Positions 34,511 to 46,340 of a stretch of 64,000 nt of DNA are shown in pieces (position 1 is the first letter of the stretch; each line of letters begins with the position of its first letter). The notes beneath the pieces are model-generated. The model was not told where the DNA came from, searched no databases, and saw only the letters and a list, made by a program, of their open reading frames with translations. Origin of the DNA: Chelonoidis abingdonii (taxonomy: Eukaryota; Chordata; Testudines; Testudinidae); contig NC_133770.1 in assembly GCF_003597395.2 (NCBI RefSeq), positions 87,641,013 through 87,705,012 on the forward strand, read 5' to 3'. Both the position numbers and the translations under genes were made by a program.

Positions 34511-37500
34511 TTGAAGTCCTGATCCATCCTCTCTTTAAATAAAGGTGTTTTCCAAACTAAAACAAAATCTTTACATAACAGTTAAACTACAGTGATCTGA
34601 TTCGTAACAGACAAGGAACACTGACATTATTTTCACAGGGGATGTATCCACTACATATTAATTCTCATCCATCAATAACTAATAAAAATAAGAGACAGTG
34701 CACCAAATTTTCAGTACCAATATTGCAGTTACTGAAATAGCAATACTACTTCCTGCAGCAGCGAGTGGTTTCTCGGATGCCTTCCCTGCAAATGTGACCT
34801 GGCATGATTGTATTATGGAGACTGAAAGCTGACAAAATCACAGCAGGGCAAGGTAATACAGCTGCAGGGCAACATAACATTATACACCTCCCCCACTGCA
34901 ACCTGTCATGTAAAAGAAAAACTGAACAAATGCACATGAGATAAAAACTCCTTATGCAATTATTTTCCATCGCATAAAAAGGCACTACGATCAGACCAAG
35001 GAACAAAACAGATTTATTAACATCAACCCTCAATTAAATAGGGACAATTGAAACTAGAAAAATAACCTATTCTAGAAAGCATGTTCAGAACAAATCCGTT
35101 AATGAATGTGAATGTCACTAGGTATGTGTGTTTATAAAGTATCGTATAAAAGCATGGGATATTAAGGTTGCCAGACACTTCTCATTATAAGACCCTGTTT
35201 TCAGTTGCTTATAACATTGCCAAACTTTAACCATTTGGGCTGAAACTTTCCATGCCAGATGTCTGCTACGTCTGAGTGTTATGGGAAAGTTCCAGCCAAA
35301 ATGGTTCAGCTGTTTCTGAGAAAGATGGTAGGGAAGAATACATTGTTTTTCATATGTTAAAAGGTGTCCAGCATTTTTATTTGAGACTCTCTAGTGCTCT
35401 TATGTTTTGGAGTAGAGCCTTGAAATTTGATGGAGTGGTGGTTTTTGTACCCAGAATGTACCTTTTGCTGTCCCTGTGAAAATCTTTTCACTTTTAGCCA
35501 AGTTATAAGTCAGAAACTGGGACAGGATGGGCAAGAGCATGGCAGACAAGGGGCCGGGAGTTGAGGGGGGACTTGGAATAGCTGGGTAAGGGGTCTGGGA
35601 CAGGGAGTCCAAAGATGAGAGACTAGCATCTGCTAGGCAAAGAGACAGGGAATGAGATGAGAAATCTAAGGAGTAGAGACAGGCTGGTTAGGTGAGGAGA
35701 CTGGGATGAAGAGTTAGGGATGCGGAAGAGACAGGACAGAGAGATGGTCAGATTGGAGGAGACAGGGTGGAAGAGGTGTTCTTCTGCCTGTAGACATGTC
35801 CATTATAGCACACTCCCCTCAAGAGTCTGGAATGGAACCCAAGATCCTTGCATCTCACCATTTCCCTTCTATCAGCAAATATCAACAAAACAAACTGGCT
35901 AAGTGCTCCATCTCCTGCTAGTGCTGGTCCACATAGAGGATGGCAGCTTACTAGTGCTATCAGTTACTCTGTTAGCTCAAGTGACTGATATCTGTGTGAT
36001 GGATCTAAAGGTTCTCACTAATGCTACTCACCCATGTAGGTGTCAATATGACATCACAACATGGAATTTCTGATTTTTCAATTTGTTTATTTTAGGAACA
36101 TAGGAACTCTGTGGCAAAGGCATGGATAGAATCCAGTTATCTGTGGCAATATTCATCTGCCTTAGACTTGAGGCCTTCTTTTCTCTTCCTGCAATCCCTT
36201 GAGGCTGAATTAAGGTTACACGGACAACCTTAATCACGACACTTACTAATTTTTGAGTGCTTGACTTTTCAACCTTAATATTATTTTACATGTTCATTTC
36301 TATGTAATATAATACACAGGGTTGCATTGTAGTCTCCAATGACAGTCCAGTTTCCTTTAGTACAATTCTACTTACAGTTTTACCACATGGAATTATCTGC
36401 TAAGTTCATAAGGGGTGAAATTTCCCACATCATATCACTACTGGGCACAGTTAAAATTGTTTGATAGTCTTAAATGTGCATTTACAGATGAAAATCTACA
36501 GAAATAGTAAAATTAAACAACTAAGGAGAGATTTGTCCACAGTGGGAGACTGCCCAAATTACGAACTTATTACATGACTTTGAAGGACAGATTTGGTTTC
36601 CAAGCATTTTTTCCATTCTCCTGATACTAACATTGTGGATGTCTAAATATTCCATTGCAATGTTTTTTGTGCCCTTCCACTAACAATCTGGCCCACGAAA
36701 AACAAATTGTAAGTACACAAGGAAAACCATTTAGACATGGTACTCTTAGACACAGCTAATCTCTTGGCATCAAATGAAACATGAAAGCTGGAAGGACTTT
36801 CAGTAGGGGCTTTGTCAAAACCAGACAAAAGTCCAGAAATATTTTAAACTCAAGTTTATTATATAACCCTACTAGGACAGAAATGTGGGTATACCTCCCA
36901 GAATTTATGATGATTAACTACATAAAGCAGAACACTTCATAGCATTTCACCTTTGTAAAAAACTTCTGGCAAGCATGAAGAATTACCTTCTCTTTGTAAA
37001 ATAGTGCAGGACAGATTAGTAATTCACGGAAAGACTAAAAGTTACAGCTATCTTTCATGCAAGAAAGCAAAGCTCACACACATTTTAACGGTGGCTTGAA
37101 TTAATTTAGTTAGACTCCAAGTAATATCCCATGACACTGCAGGTGTTTAAATTGGTAGTCATAAATGCATCTCTCCCTAATAAATCCTACCACTACGGAT
37201 GATGGAGAAATTATTTTACCTTTCACAGACAATTAAAGGCTGAAATGCAGTAGCTGCTAAATTTATTCTGAGGGCAGTGGTCAGATGTGAGAAGATATAG
37301 CAGGTATTTGTAGAAAGTTATTCTGAGAGAATTATGAATGGATCAGACTTTTAAGATATACAGCAGATGGTAAACCCTTTCCATATGAAATTGAACTCAG
37401 AGTGTGGATTTCTTTTTTAAAGCTCTAAGGATTTGATAAATGGTGTTTGGCACCACAGAACACGTGTCTCCTCTCAGAGGAACCATGTCCCAGTGGAAGC

Positions 37501-37584
37501 AAGTATTTTTAAATTAGGACTGAGAGAAGTGTTTTTGTTTGTTTAGTTGTATGTCTTGACTTCATGCATAGGATTAAAGGTATC
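34511..37584. other. No gene seen; unclassified repeat-like block at 35155-35910
   Basis: The block starting 'aaggttgccagacacttctc' (35164) with 'tataacattgccaaacttta' resembles a common reptile repeat of unknown class. Near 35815-35870 'ctggaatggaacccaagatc' is an inverse B-box-like word, suggesting a tRNA-derived SINE remnant. Nothing else is recognised. Confidence 0.4.
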
Positions 37585-38360
37585 AGATATTTTATGGAGA
37601 GAATTACTACCTAAAGCAGCGTTCCCCAAAGTTATGAACCTAGGAACAAGGAAGCACATCATACTTACAGGATGGGAGACACAATCCTGGGAAGCAGTGA
37701 CTTTGAAAAGGTCTCATGGGTCATGGTGGATAATCAGCTGACAATGTGGATAAAAAGGTTAATGCAATCCTTGGATATACAAACAAGAGAATATCAAGTA
37801 CAGCAGGGAGATCATATTACCCTGTATTTGGCACTGATGTGACTGCTATTGGAATACTATGTCCAGTTCTGGTACCTGTAAGTAAAGAAAGCTATTGAAA
37901 AATGGGGAGAGGGTTCAGAGAAGAGGCACAAGATTGATTAAAAGATTAGAAAACGTGCCTTCCAGTGATAGACTCAAGGAGCTCAGTCTATTTAGTTTAA
38001 AAAAGAGATGGTTAAGGGGTGATTTGATCACCTTCTATAAGTACCTACACGGGGAGCAGAAATTTGATAATGGAGGGATCTTCGTTCTAGCAGACAAAGG
38101 TATAACAAAATCTAATGCCTGGAAGTTGAAGCTGCACAAGTTTAGGCTAGAATTAAATCACAATATTTTGTTCTTAACCACTGGAACAACTTAGCAAAGA
38201 TTGTGGTGGACTGTCCACCAGAGGAAATTTTAAAATCAAGACTGGATATTTTTCTTACAGATTCCCTAGGTCAAACAGGAATTAATTCAAGGAAGTCCTG
38301 TGGCCTGTGTTATGCAGAAGGTCAGACTAGATGATCACAGTGATCCCTTCTGGCCTTATT
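37585..38360 (+). pseudogene. CR1 LINE ORF2 C-terminus and 3' UTR
   Basis: The text follows CR1 ORF2 near its C-terminus: 'gtcatggtggataatcagct', 'aatgcaatccttggatatac', 'gagatcatattaccctgtat', 'ttggaatactatgtccagtt', then 'agaagaggcacaagattgat' and 'agtgatagactcaaggagct'. The 3' UTR 'ggtcagactagatgatcaca' and 'tgatcccttctggccttatt' closes it near 38355. Frames are broken; the 99-codon frame at 37895-38194 is one surviving piece. It is a 5'-truncated, inactive copy. Confidence 0.93.
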
Positions 38361-39123
38361 ATTTATGAATTGGCTCAAAGAAAGCAAGCAACACTGCACA
38401 CCAATGATTAGGTGTAAAAAATTGCAAGCGGCTCCCCTTCTAAACAATTTGTATGACAGAAGCCCAGGTTCCGCGTTCCTCCATTCCTGCATTGGCACAT
38501 GAACAGAATGGAGCTTTAATCTTGACACCTCCCTAATTCTGGGCCTGCCCAACCCTCCAGTGCATCTTAAAATAACTCACCATAGGCTAGTATGCGGGCA
38601 GAGATTAGCCAGTGTGCAGTGCACAGCAGGGAGCAGTCCAGCACTAAAGGAGAAAATTGGGTTGGTGATGTGCAGTGTTTCCAAACCACTGGTAGGTCAG
38701 ATGAGCCTTCAGACCTACTCTCATACAGGGCTAAAGGCAGGGGAAAACTTGTCCAGTATTCCACAATGAGAGTTAGTCATGAGTTGGGAATGGAACCCAG
38801 GCCTTGACTTCCAGCCTCTAAGCTCTAACCAACAGATGCACTGCGTTTGTGTCATCTTCCTACTGCTTACAAGGAGGAGAAAAATCATGGACTGTATGCA
38901 TCGTAAATGAATTTAATTATCAACAAACCATTTTTATACTTGTTATATAACATATTAAGGACATTTTCTTCATTTCTTTACACGAAACATTAATTTTCTA
39001 TCTTTTTCCCCAATTGTGTTTTGACTAAAACGCCTTCTGTTCTTCATAAATCATCCAGTCTGTGCATTTGAAATGTACAGCATCAGCACAGGCGAACGCT
39101 CAGTGGAACTGAAACATCTACAT
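38361..39123. repeat. tRNA-derived SINE-like remnant (about 38700-38870, minus strand); otherwise no gene
   Basis: Read on the minus strand, 38770-38850 has 'ctgttggttagagcttagag' (A-box like) and 'gcctgggttccattcccaac' (B-box like), as in tortoise Pol III SINEs. The rest of the interval has no gene. Confidence 0.55.
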
Positions 39124-41350
39124 CAGCGGTTGGCAACCTTTCAGCAGTGGTGTGCCAAGTCTTCATTTATTCACTTTAATTTAAGGTTTCACATGCTGGT
39201 AATACATTTTAACATTTTTTAGGTTTTTCTCTATAAGTCTATATATTATATAACTAAACTACTGTTGTAGGTAAAGTAAACAAGGTTTTCAAAATGTTTA
39301 AGAAGCTTAATTTAAAATTAAAATTAAAATGCTGATCTTAAGCCCCTGGCCTGTTCAGCCCACTCCCGGCCTGGGGTTCCGTTCACCTAGGTCGGCAGCA
39401 GGCTGAGCAGGGCCTGCGGCCGGAACCCCAAGTTGGCAGCAGGCTGAGCGGGACACAAGCTGGCAGCTGGGACCCCAGATTGGCAAGGGGCTGGCAGTCA
39501 GAACCCCAGAATGGCGGCGGGCTGAGCGGGGCCGGCACCCTAGACCAGCAGCGGGCCGAGCTGCTTAGCCCACTGCCGGTCTGAGGTTCCATCTGCTGGC
39601 TCCTGCCAGCCATGCTCCCGGCTGCCAGCCCTGCTCAGCCCGCTGCCAATCTCGGGTTGTGGCTGCTGGCTCCTTCCCAGTTGGGGTCCCGGCCACTGGC
39701 CTCTTGCCAGTTGGGGTCCTGGCTGCCGGCCCCCTCAGCCCACTGCCAGCCTGGGGTCCCGGTCCTGACCACATAGAATGGGTACCTACCTTCTCCCTGG
39801 TTCTGGCCCATTCTCCTCCTCTCTCTCCGCACTGAGCTGAGGGTGGGCGTGCACTGAGCACAGGGAGTGAAGGAGCAGGCTGGGGGTTGGGGTGCTGGAT
39901 CTGGCCAGGAACTAGAATGAAGGCGGGGGTTCAGGGTTGGGGCAGGAAGTTTGGGTGTGAAGCGCTTACCTGGGCAGCTCCCATTTGGTGCAAGGAGTGC
40001 AGGTGGGAATGCGGGGGGGGGCGGAGGTTGGATGGGGGGTGCAGGAGCTCCCATTTGGTGCTCAGGGTGGGGGGTGAGGATGTGGGGGGTGCAAGAGTCA
40101 GGGCATAGGGTGTGGGGGGGGCTGGATATGTGTGGCAGTGCAGGAGTCAGGGCAGGGGGTGTGGGGCGGCTGTGTATGTGTGAAGGGTGAAGGAGTCAGG
40201 GATGGGGTCATGAGGGGGATGCAGGGAGCTGGGGTGCAGGTGTAGGCCAGAGGGCTGGGAGCGTAAGGGAGTGCAGGAGACAGGGCATGGGGTGTGAGGG
40301 GGCTGAGTATGTGTGGAGGGTGCACGAATCAGGATAGGGTCATGGGGTGGATGCAGGGGGCTGGGGTACAAGCAGGGCCACCCAGAGGACTCAAGGAGCC
40401 TGGGGTCTTTGGCGGTGGGGGGGCCCCCGGTTCAGCAGTAATTTGGCAGCGGTGGGTCCTTCCGCACCAGGATCCACCACTGAAGTGCCCCAAAGACCCG
40501 CAGCGAGGTCCCCTGCCGCCGAAGTGAGACCTGCTGCCGAAGTACAGCCGGGTCTTCGGCAGTAATTCGGCGGCGGGGGACCCACACTATGGGTCTTCGG
40601 GGCACTTCGGCGGTGGGTCCTGGAAGTGGAAGGACCCCCTGCTACCGAAGACGCGGAGCATAAGAAGCTCTGGGGGCCCGGGCCTCATGAGAGTTTTCTG
40701 GGCCCTCAGAGCAAGTGAAGGACCCTGCTCCAGAGGCCCCAAAAAAACTCTAGTGGGGGCCCTTGCGGGGCCAGGGGCAAATTGCCCCACTTGCCCCCCC
40801 CCCAGGCGGCCCTCGGTGCAAGAGGGGTGCAATGGTCAGGGCAGAGGGCTGGAGGGGGTGGGCTGGGATCAGGTGGGTGCTCCCAGGCCCCTGCCCTGAG
40901 TGGTTCATGGCAGGGGGAGGAGGGATATGCCCCGCTCCTGCCTCCCTTTCCTACCTCCTTACTGGTCTGAGCAGCGAGGGCTCTGGGACTGCTCTTCTCC
41001 CCTCCCTCGCAAGGACCATCGATGGCAAGGAGGGAGAGGAAGTGGGGATCGATGCAGCATGCTCGGGGAAGAGGTGAGGGAGGGGAAGCTTGGCTGCCAG
41101 AGGAGCCTGCCATACAGCAGCAACCAGCAGGACCAAGCTTGCTTTTGCCTCCTGCCCCCAACAGAGAGAGCGGTAGGCGGGAGGCAGAGAAGAGCAGGCT
41201 GGGTCGGGCAGCATTTTTAATGGCACGCTGCAGCATGCCAGGGTCTGGCTCAGCCCGCTGCCAGGGTTTGGCAGCGGGCTGAGCGGGACCCCGGGAAGCA
41301 GCAGCGTGCCATTAAAAATCAGCACATGTGCCGTAGGTTGCCGACCCCTG
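39124..41350. mobile_element. Large hAT-type non-autonomous element, 2.23 kb, perfect 8-bp duplication
   Basis: Ends cagcggttggcaacct and aggttgccgacccctg form a terminal inverted repeat. The 8-mer atctacat flanks both sides perfectly (39116-39123 and 41351-41358). The left 200 bp is AT-rich. The rest is GC-rich: a 'ggctgagcgggg'-type minisatellite (39390-39760), then G-rich repeats of a 'gtgcaggagtcagggca' theme (39860-40360), then a nested hAT-type element (40373-40814), then more GC-rich sequence. The words 'gcagcgggctgagcggg' recur close to the right end. No transposase frame is seen; the long frames on both strands are composition artefacts. Confidence 0.93.
40373..40814. mobile_element. 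Nested hAT-type element, 442 bp
   Basis: Ends cagggccacccag and caggcggccctc form an imperfect inverted repeat, and 8-mers ggtacaag (40365-40372) and ggtgcaag (40815-40822) match 7 of 8. It lies wholly inside the larger element at 39124-41350, so it inserted later. Internal text is rich in 'cgaag' and 'gcggtgggtcc' words. A C-run (40794-40803) lies next to the right end. Confidence 0.88.
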
Positions 41351-41402
41351 ATCTACATCATTTTGGAAACCAGTGTTGATTTCTGTATGATTTAAATGAA
41401 GC

Positions 41403-41542
41403 AGTTTGCATTAACTAATGGATACACATGAATACTCTGCAAGGGCACTGTTGGAGGCACATTGCAAATTTGGGCCCCAAGCCTGCGAAGACCTACATGT
41501 GCTTAATTTAACAGACTATGAAGTCAGTGGGACTATTCAGTG
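41403..41542 (+). repeat. 140-bp direct duplication, copy 1
   Basis: Starts 'agtttgcattaactaatgg' and ends '...ttcagtg'. It matches 42261-42400 over exactly 140 bases with about 7 differences by hand count (95% identity) and no gaps. The unit contains text of an old palindromic amniote repeat (gcttaatttaacag, gaagtcagtggga), but such old repeats would not be this similar unless duplicated locally. Confidence 0.88.
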
Positions 41543-41944
41543 CTGGTATCATACAGCCCAAATGATTCATGAGATTCAGCACAATTCAGAAGATAAACCA
41601 TAGCCTTGCAGTGACAATCTGACAGCATAAATTGACATTATATTCTGAAAATAATGCTGTAGAATACAGCTTTGAATTTAATCTTAAAACAAATAACACT
41701 GGAGTAGCAGCTCTCTCATCTTTATGATAAGAGTATTTACAGAGATTTATGTACCTTTTAAACTATAAAACAGTACATTTGAATAACTTTAAGCATCTAA
41801 TTTAAACCCAGAAAAGCAAGAACATTTCCTGACAAGTATTCATAAGGAATCCAAATATGAGACTTCAAAATTGCTGCATGCAAAGACCAATATTTGCTTG
41901 CACAACAGATACTTTGATATAGAGTGTGAATTTTTGCAGCTGAT

Positions 41945-42215
41945 TATTATTTGTATTATAGTAGCACCTTGAGACTGTACCCAAGATTGAGTCATAGTAA
42001 GAGACACTTCCTGCCAAAGATCTTACACTATAAACAGACACGTCAGAGAAGGGTTTATTGTTATCTACCATATTTTATGGAGAAGAAAATGAGGCACAAA
42101 GATTAAGTGAATCACCCAAGGTCAAATAGGAGATCTGTGGTAGAGCTGGGAATTGAGTCCAGATTTTCTGAGTTCCAGTCCAATGCCTTACACACAGTAT
42201 CATGCTTCCTCATTA
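41945..42215 (-). repeat. L2-tail and MIR-like composite
   Basis: On the minus strand the right part (42075-42215) reads as MIR: inverse of 'gaggcacaaagattaagtga', 'atcacccaaggtcaaatagg' and 'gagctgggaattgagtccag'. The left part (41945-42040) is L2-tail-like (inverse of 'tgtattatagtagcaccttg' and 'agatcttacactataaacag'). Confidence 0.78.
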
Positions 42216-42260
42216 TCCTATGTGCATGCACATATGAGAGATTGCATGCACAGAAATGAG

Positions 42261-42400
42261 AGTTTGCATTAACTAATGGATACACATGAATACTCTGCAA
42301 GGGCACTGTTGGAGGCACATTGCAAATTTGGGCCCCAAGCCGGCAAACACCTACCTGTGCTTAATTTAACAGACCATGAAGTCAGTGGGATTCTTCAGTG
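42261..42400 (+). repeat. 140-bp direct duplication, copy 2
   Basis: Second copy of the unit at 41403-41542, 858 bp downstream in the same orientation. The differences cluster near 'cggcaaacacctacc'. Confidence 0.88.
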
Positions 42401-42449
42401 TGCGTGAAAACCAGCACTTGAACAAGTCTTTGTACGCTTGGGGGCCTGG

Positions 42450-43640
42450 CTCTCATAAAATGTCTATGCTGAAACTCCATCTTTAACTTCAAAATCATGC
42501 CTACTTGTGACATTACCTGATCAAAATATGATCATATAGATCATTGTCGCAACCACTGTTACATATTTGCAACAAATCTTGGACAAAGGCTGTCAAGTAA
42601 GGTGTCTATGGAAAGATTATGATTTGCTGAATAGGATTGTGCTTTTGTATGCAAGTATCATTTTTGTATTTGAAGCTATAAGTATCGGCGCTATACCTGG
42701 ATTTCATATGTTTGCTCCTGGGGTAACATCCACAAGATATTTAGCCTGCACATCTTGAAGGGACTTTTCAAATTAAGTGGTTCATCAGGAAACATTTAAC
42801 TTACAAGGGAAAATGCCCATCTATCCTGAATGGACTTTCCTGTGAACATACTGTTTGAGGTATAGCTAATGACTTCTATTATGACTGAGTGGAATCATGC
42901 ATGGACATCTGACTCCAAACACGATCCTGTCACCTGCGATTTTCCACTAGCTGTGCTGAGGGCTTTGTTTGAAACAATGGTTTTCCATCCACATGGCAGA
43001 ATCTATAAAAAGCACTGGAAACATCTCCATTTTGCCTCTTTCTTGCTCCAGCTTCTGGACTATGGATTTACACTAATGGGAGCAGTCTAACCAAGGGACC
43101 GAGGACCTTCCAATGATTTGGAAGCAACAAGAGACTTGACTTAAGTCAGCAGTTTATTCCATCACAGCTACAAGCCTGATGCAATCACATTGCAATTATT
43201 GTATGTATTTGATTCCTTTAACCAATTGTAACTCTCATCTTTCTTTCTTTTTATAAATAAACCTTTAGATTTTAGATACTAAAGGATTGGCAACAGCATG
43301 GTTTTTGAGTAAGATCTAAATTGTATATTGACCTGGATGTGCGGCTGGTCCTTTGGAATCAGAAGAACCTTTTATTTGATGAAATTGGTTTTAAAGAACC
43401 ACTCATCTCTAAGTCTATGTTTTTGGTGCTGATACAAGGAGTGGAATGCCTAAGGAAACTGCTGATCTGACTTCTTGTTAGCCAGTGGGGTGAAACAGAA
43501 GTTTACTTTTGTTGCTGGTTTGGTATAGTTCATGGGAGAATAACCTCCAGTTTTGTAGCATATCTGCCCTATTTCTCAGCAGTTTGTCCTGAATTTGGTT
43601 ACCCTACTGTAGTTAATTCTGGCCGGTTAAGTATGGAAAT
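42450..43640 (+). mobile_element. Degenerate solo LTR of a turtle retroelement
   Basis: The interval follows a chelonian LTR that I recognise. It has 'atcatttttgtatttgaagc' (42656 on), a TATA-like 'tctataaaaagcac' (43000-43013), 'acaagcctgatgcaatcaca', a polyadenylation signal in 'tataaataaacctttagatt' (43255-43270), then 'taaaggattggcaacagcat', 'ttgacctggatgtgcggctg' and 'gttagccagtggggtgaaac'. The order TATA, polyadenylation signal, U5-like text supports plus-strand orientation. Ends are too decayed to score a target duplication. Confidence 0.65.
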
Positions 43641-43829
43641 TCATTCAGTGGTGATCCTCTATCCCACTACCAAGGCACAATGGGACCACTGAGCATAAAG
43701 TTTCAGACTTAACTTTAGAACTTTCTCAGATTCATATCTAACCTGGCTCTGAAAGTGTATGCAATGAAGAAGATTTAGCTGGTCCAACAGAGAGTGGCTT
43801 CTTCTAAGTAACACAGTGAGAACTATAAC

Positions 43830-44200
43830 CCTGACACTCCCACATACTACACTGGCTCCCTGTTCATTACCAGATAGACCCCGATTAGGATTTTCAAGGC
43901 TTCATTGGGCTTGGTCCCAGCTATCTTGGGGCCCATCTATGTGTTCATGACCATGACCCAACAACATCTGCAGTTCTCAGGCACACAGGAGTTAACAATG
44001 CCCAGAATGAGACTTTTAGGAACAAGGACCTAGAATTTCTTGGATGTGGAATACCCTCCCACCAGATATCAGAATGACCAGGAATTCCACCATTCATCTC
44101 TTTTCAACAGCTTTGACTCATCTTGGTTTCTTCTTCTGGGAATAGAGAGAGAAGGGAGATTTTTTCCCCTCCATCACAATCCAAATGCATATATAGGGAA
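43830..44200 (+). pseudogene. Possible LINE reverse-transcriptase C-terminal relic
   Basis: Codons near 43848 give T-L-(A/H)-W-L-P-like text (acactggctccctgttcat), then I-x-I-F-K-A-S-x-G-L-x-P near 43885, which is the CR1/L2 C-terminal theme. Downstream frames contain stops. The frame at 44040-44270 is part of the same decayed sequence. Clade uncertain. Confidence 0.45.
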
Positions 44201-44889
44201 AGGTGAAGAATGCAATCTTTCTAAAGGTTCGGGTACCACTATAATGGTCACATTACAAAATCACAGATAGATAGTGAGATACATAACTAACTAATGGTAT
44301 ATTTTGTGAATCATTACTCACAATAAATAAGATTATTTCTAACATTTTAGGTGGGAAGAGATGGCATACTGTACATGCCTGAGATAGGCAGTTTGCAACT
44401 AATATACTGGAACAATTGTTCAAGAACACTTAATCCTTTTGTAAAGATCATCCTGCAATGTTGTCAAGCACAGTGAGACCTGGAGTTAACTGGCATGTAA
44501 ATCCCAGTGAAGAATTGTTATGACAACCCTGTTACCCAAGTTTTAAAACTTTAACAAAAAGTTTACACTAGAGAATTCTTTTTCTTCTTCTATTACTCTC
44601 CTCCATCCCCCTTTTACTATTCTCTGTAGCCATTCCACTTGTCATGAGTTTCCTCTTTCTTTTCCTATTATGCAAAGAAATAATAAATGGTATAGATTTT
44701 GGAGAACTTAATTTTCAGCGCCCAGATAGAAGCTGCAGAGTATCTTAATAGTAAATGACAGCTGACTCGTGATGCATTGATGTCCTGGTAATTCAAAGGA
44801 CTTTCAGTAACACAGTAAACTAGGAGAGAGAAGCAGGAAACAACTCTACCAAAAAAGGTTTGATATAATCCAATAGTCACATACCAAAT

Positions 44890-45190
44890 GAGGAAAAAAG
44901 AAGGCATACATAGGTGACCAATGTAGTCCAAGCGACATACATTGCAAAGCAGAGATGGGCAGGTCATGTAGTCCGCAGGCAAGACAATAGGTGGACAACC
45001 CGCATCAGTGACTGGATCCCCAGTGACCACAAATAACCACTGGGCAGACCAAAAACGGACTGGGCCAATCCCATGACAAAACTCATTGGCCAGAAATGCA
45101 AAAAACGTGCTTGCAACAAAATGGAATGGTGTGGCGTGGACTTGTGTTCATGGAGGGATAGACAAGGAAAAGCCAGACCCAAGTGACAAA
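44890..45190 (+). pseudogene. RTE-type LINE ORF C-terminal fragment
   Basis: Near 44955-45040 the plus strand encodes W-A-G-H-V-V-R followed by D-N-R-W-T-T-R-I-S-D-W, and a few codons later G-R-P-K-T-D-W-A. This is the usual end of RTE-clade LINE proteins (family knowledge: W-A-G-H-V-x-R...R-W...G-R-P-x-x-R-W). At least one stop interrupts it. It is a short, dead fragment. Confidence 0.75.
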
Positions 45191-45740
45191 GATGAATAGT
45201 TAAAGGATAGGACTATCACTGATATCTCAAACTTGTATAGGGGTTTACAGAATTGTTTACCCACAGAATTACTTTTTTATTTCTGAAATGCAGCCGTCTC
45301 TGGGATGAGGCCAGTATCTGCGTGGACAACTGATGCACAGGGTACAGGTTACAGAACATTTAACCTCAGTGCAAAACAGTCAATGACTATGGTTAAAGGT
45401 CTCTATGAAAGACACCTCCCTCCTTCGTCACAATAAACGCCATGGCACTCAAGTTAACCTTCTGCAGGTTGGAAAGATGAAAGGCTGAGTCCATCTTGTC
45501 AAGATTCTAACCCAGCAAATCCAGATATATCAGATCTAATTCTCAGATTGCCAATATAATATCTAGCTTTCTACCCATCTTTTGCTTATGCAGTTTTACT
45601 TACTGTATTGAATATACACATAGAAACTAATCTGTTGACACAGAGAAAAGGGAAAGAAGAAAACACTACAAACTAGGGAACAATCTTCGTCTCCAAAGAT
45701 GTAAATAATGGCAAGAAATATTTATATATTATATATATAT
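45191..45740. other. No gene seen; AT microsatellite at 45725-45740
   Basis: AT-rich sequence ending in an (AT)n run that served as the target of the Gypsy insertion at 45741. Confidence 0.5.
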
Positions 45741-46340
45741 TGTGGCAAATTGCCAGCACTATTTTGATGGGTCTCGTGCTTTCTCTTCTTTTGGGAGGTT
45801 CAGGGCACCATTTCTTGCCCCTGCAGTGGAATGTTAACTGCCCCACTAGTGTCCTAGAGGAGGGGAGTGGAGAGGGAGGGACCTGGGCCCGCCCTCTACT
45901 CCAGGTCCTAGCCCAGGGGCCCTGAGGATAGTGGTAAAACACTTGAACTGACACTTCCTTCCCCTGAGCTACTTCCCTCTCCTGCCCTTCAGCTTGTGGG
46001 GGGCTTCCTGCTCTCCCTCTATACAAGCCAGGTGCCCCTTTACCCAGGGTCTTGGACTTCTTAGCTCACTGCAGCACTTCTCCAAATTGTCCTCTGCTTC
46101 CCTTCAAACTGTTCTCTGCTCCAGCACCACTTCCTCTCTGCTCCAACTCCTTCAAACTGTTCTCTGCTCCAGCTCCCACCCTGACTGACTGAAGCAGGGG
46201 TTTTTATCATGTGAGTGGCTTCAGGTGCTCTAATTGGCTTCAGGTGCTCTAATTAATCTATAGCAAACTTTCTTCCCCTTACAGGGAATAAGGCTCCCTT
46301 CTAACCCTCTCCTGCTGCCCTCTGGCCATGCTGTATCACA
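45741..46340 (-). repeat. 3' LTR of the Gypsy element (600 bp)
   Basis: Runs from tgtggcaaattg to ctgtatcaca on the plus strand. Contains the doubled word 'cttcaggtgctctaatt' (near 46208 and 46230) and two copies of 'ttcaaactgttctctgctcc' (46093 and 46151 regions). On the minus strand these lie in the part nearest the LTR start. Confidence 0.95.

Noticed and set aside
39565..41325. Several 100-176 codon frames on both strands
   Set aside because: All lie in GC-rich tandem repeats of a non-autonomous hAT-type element; no domain, no splice context, overlapping frames on both strands.
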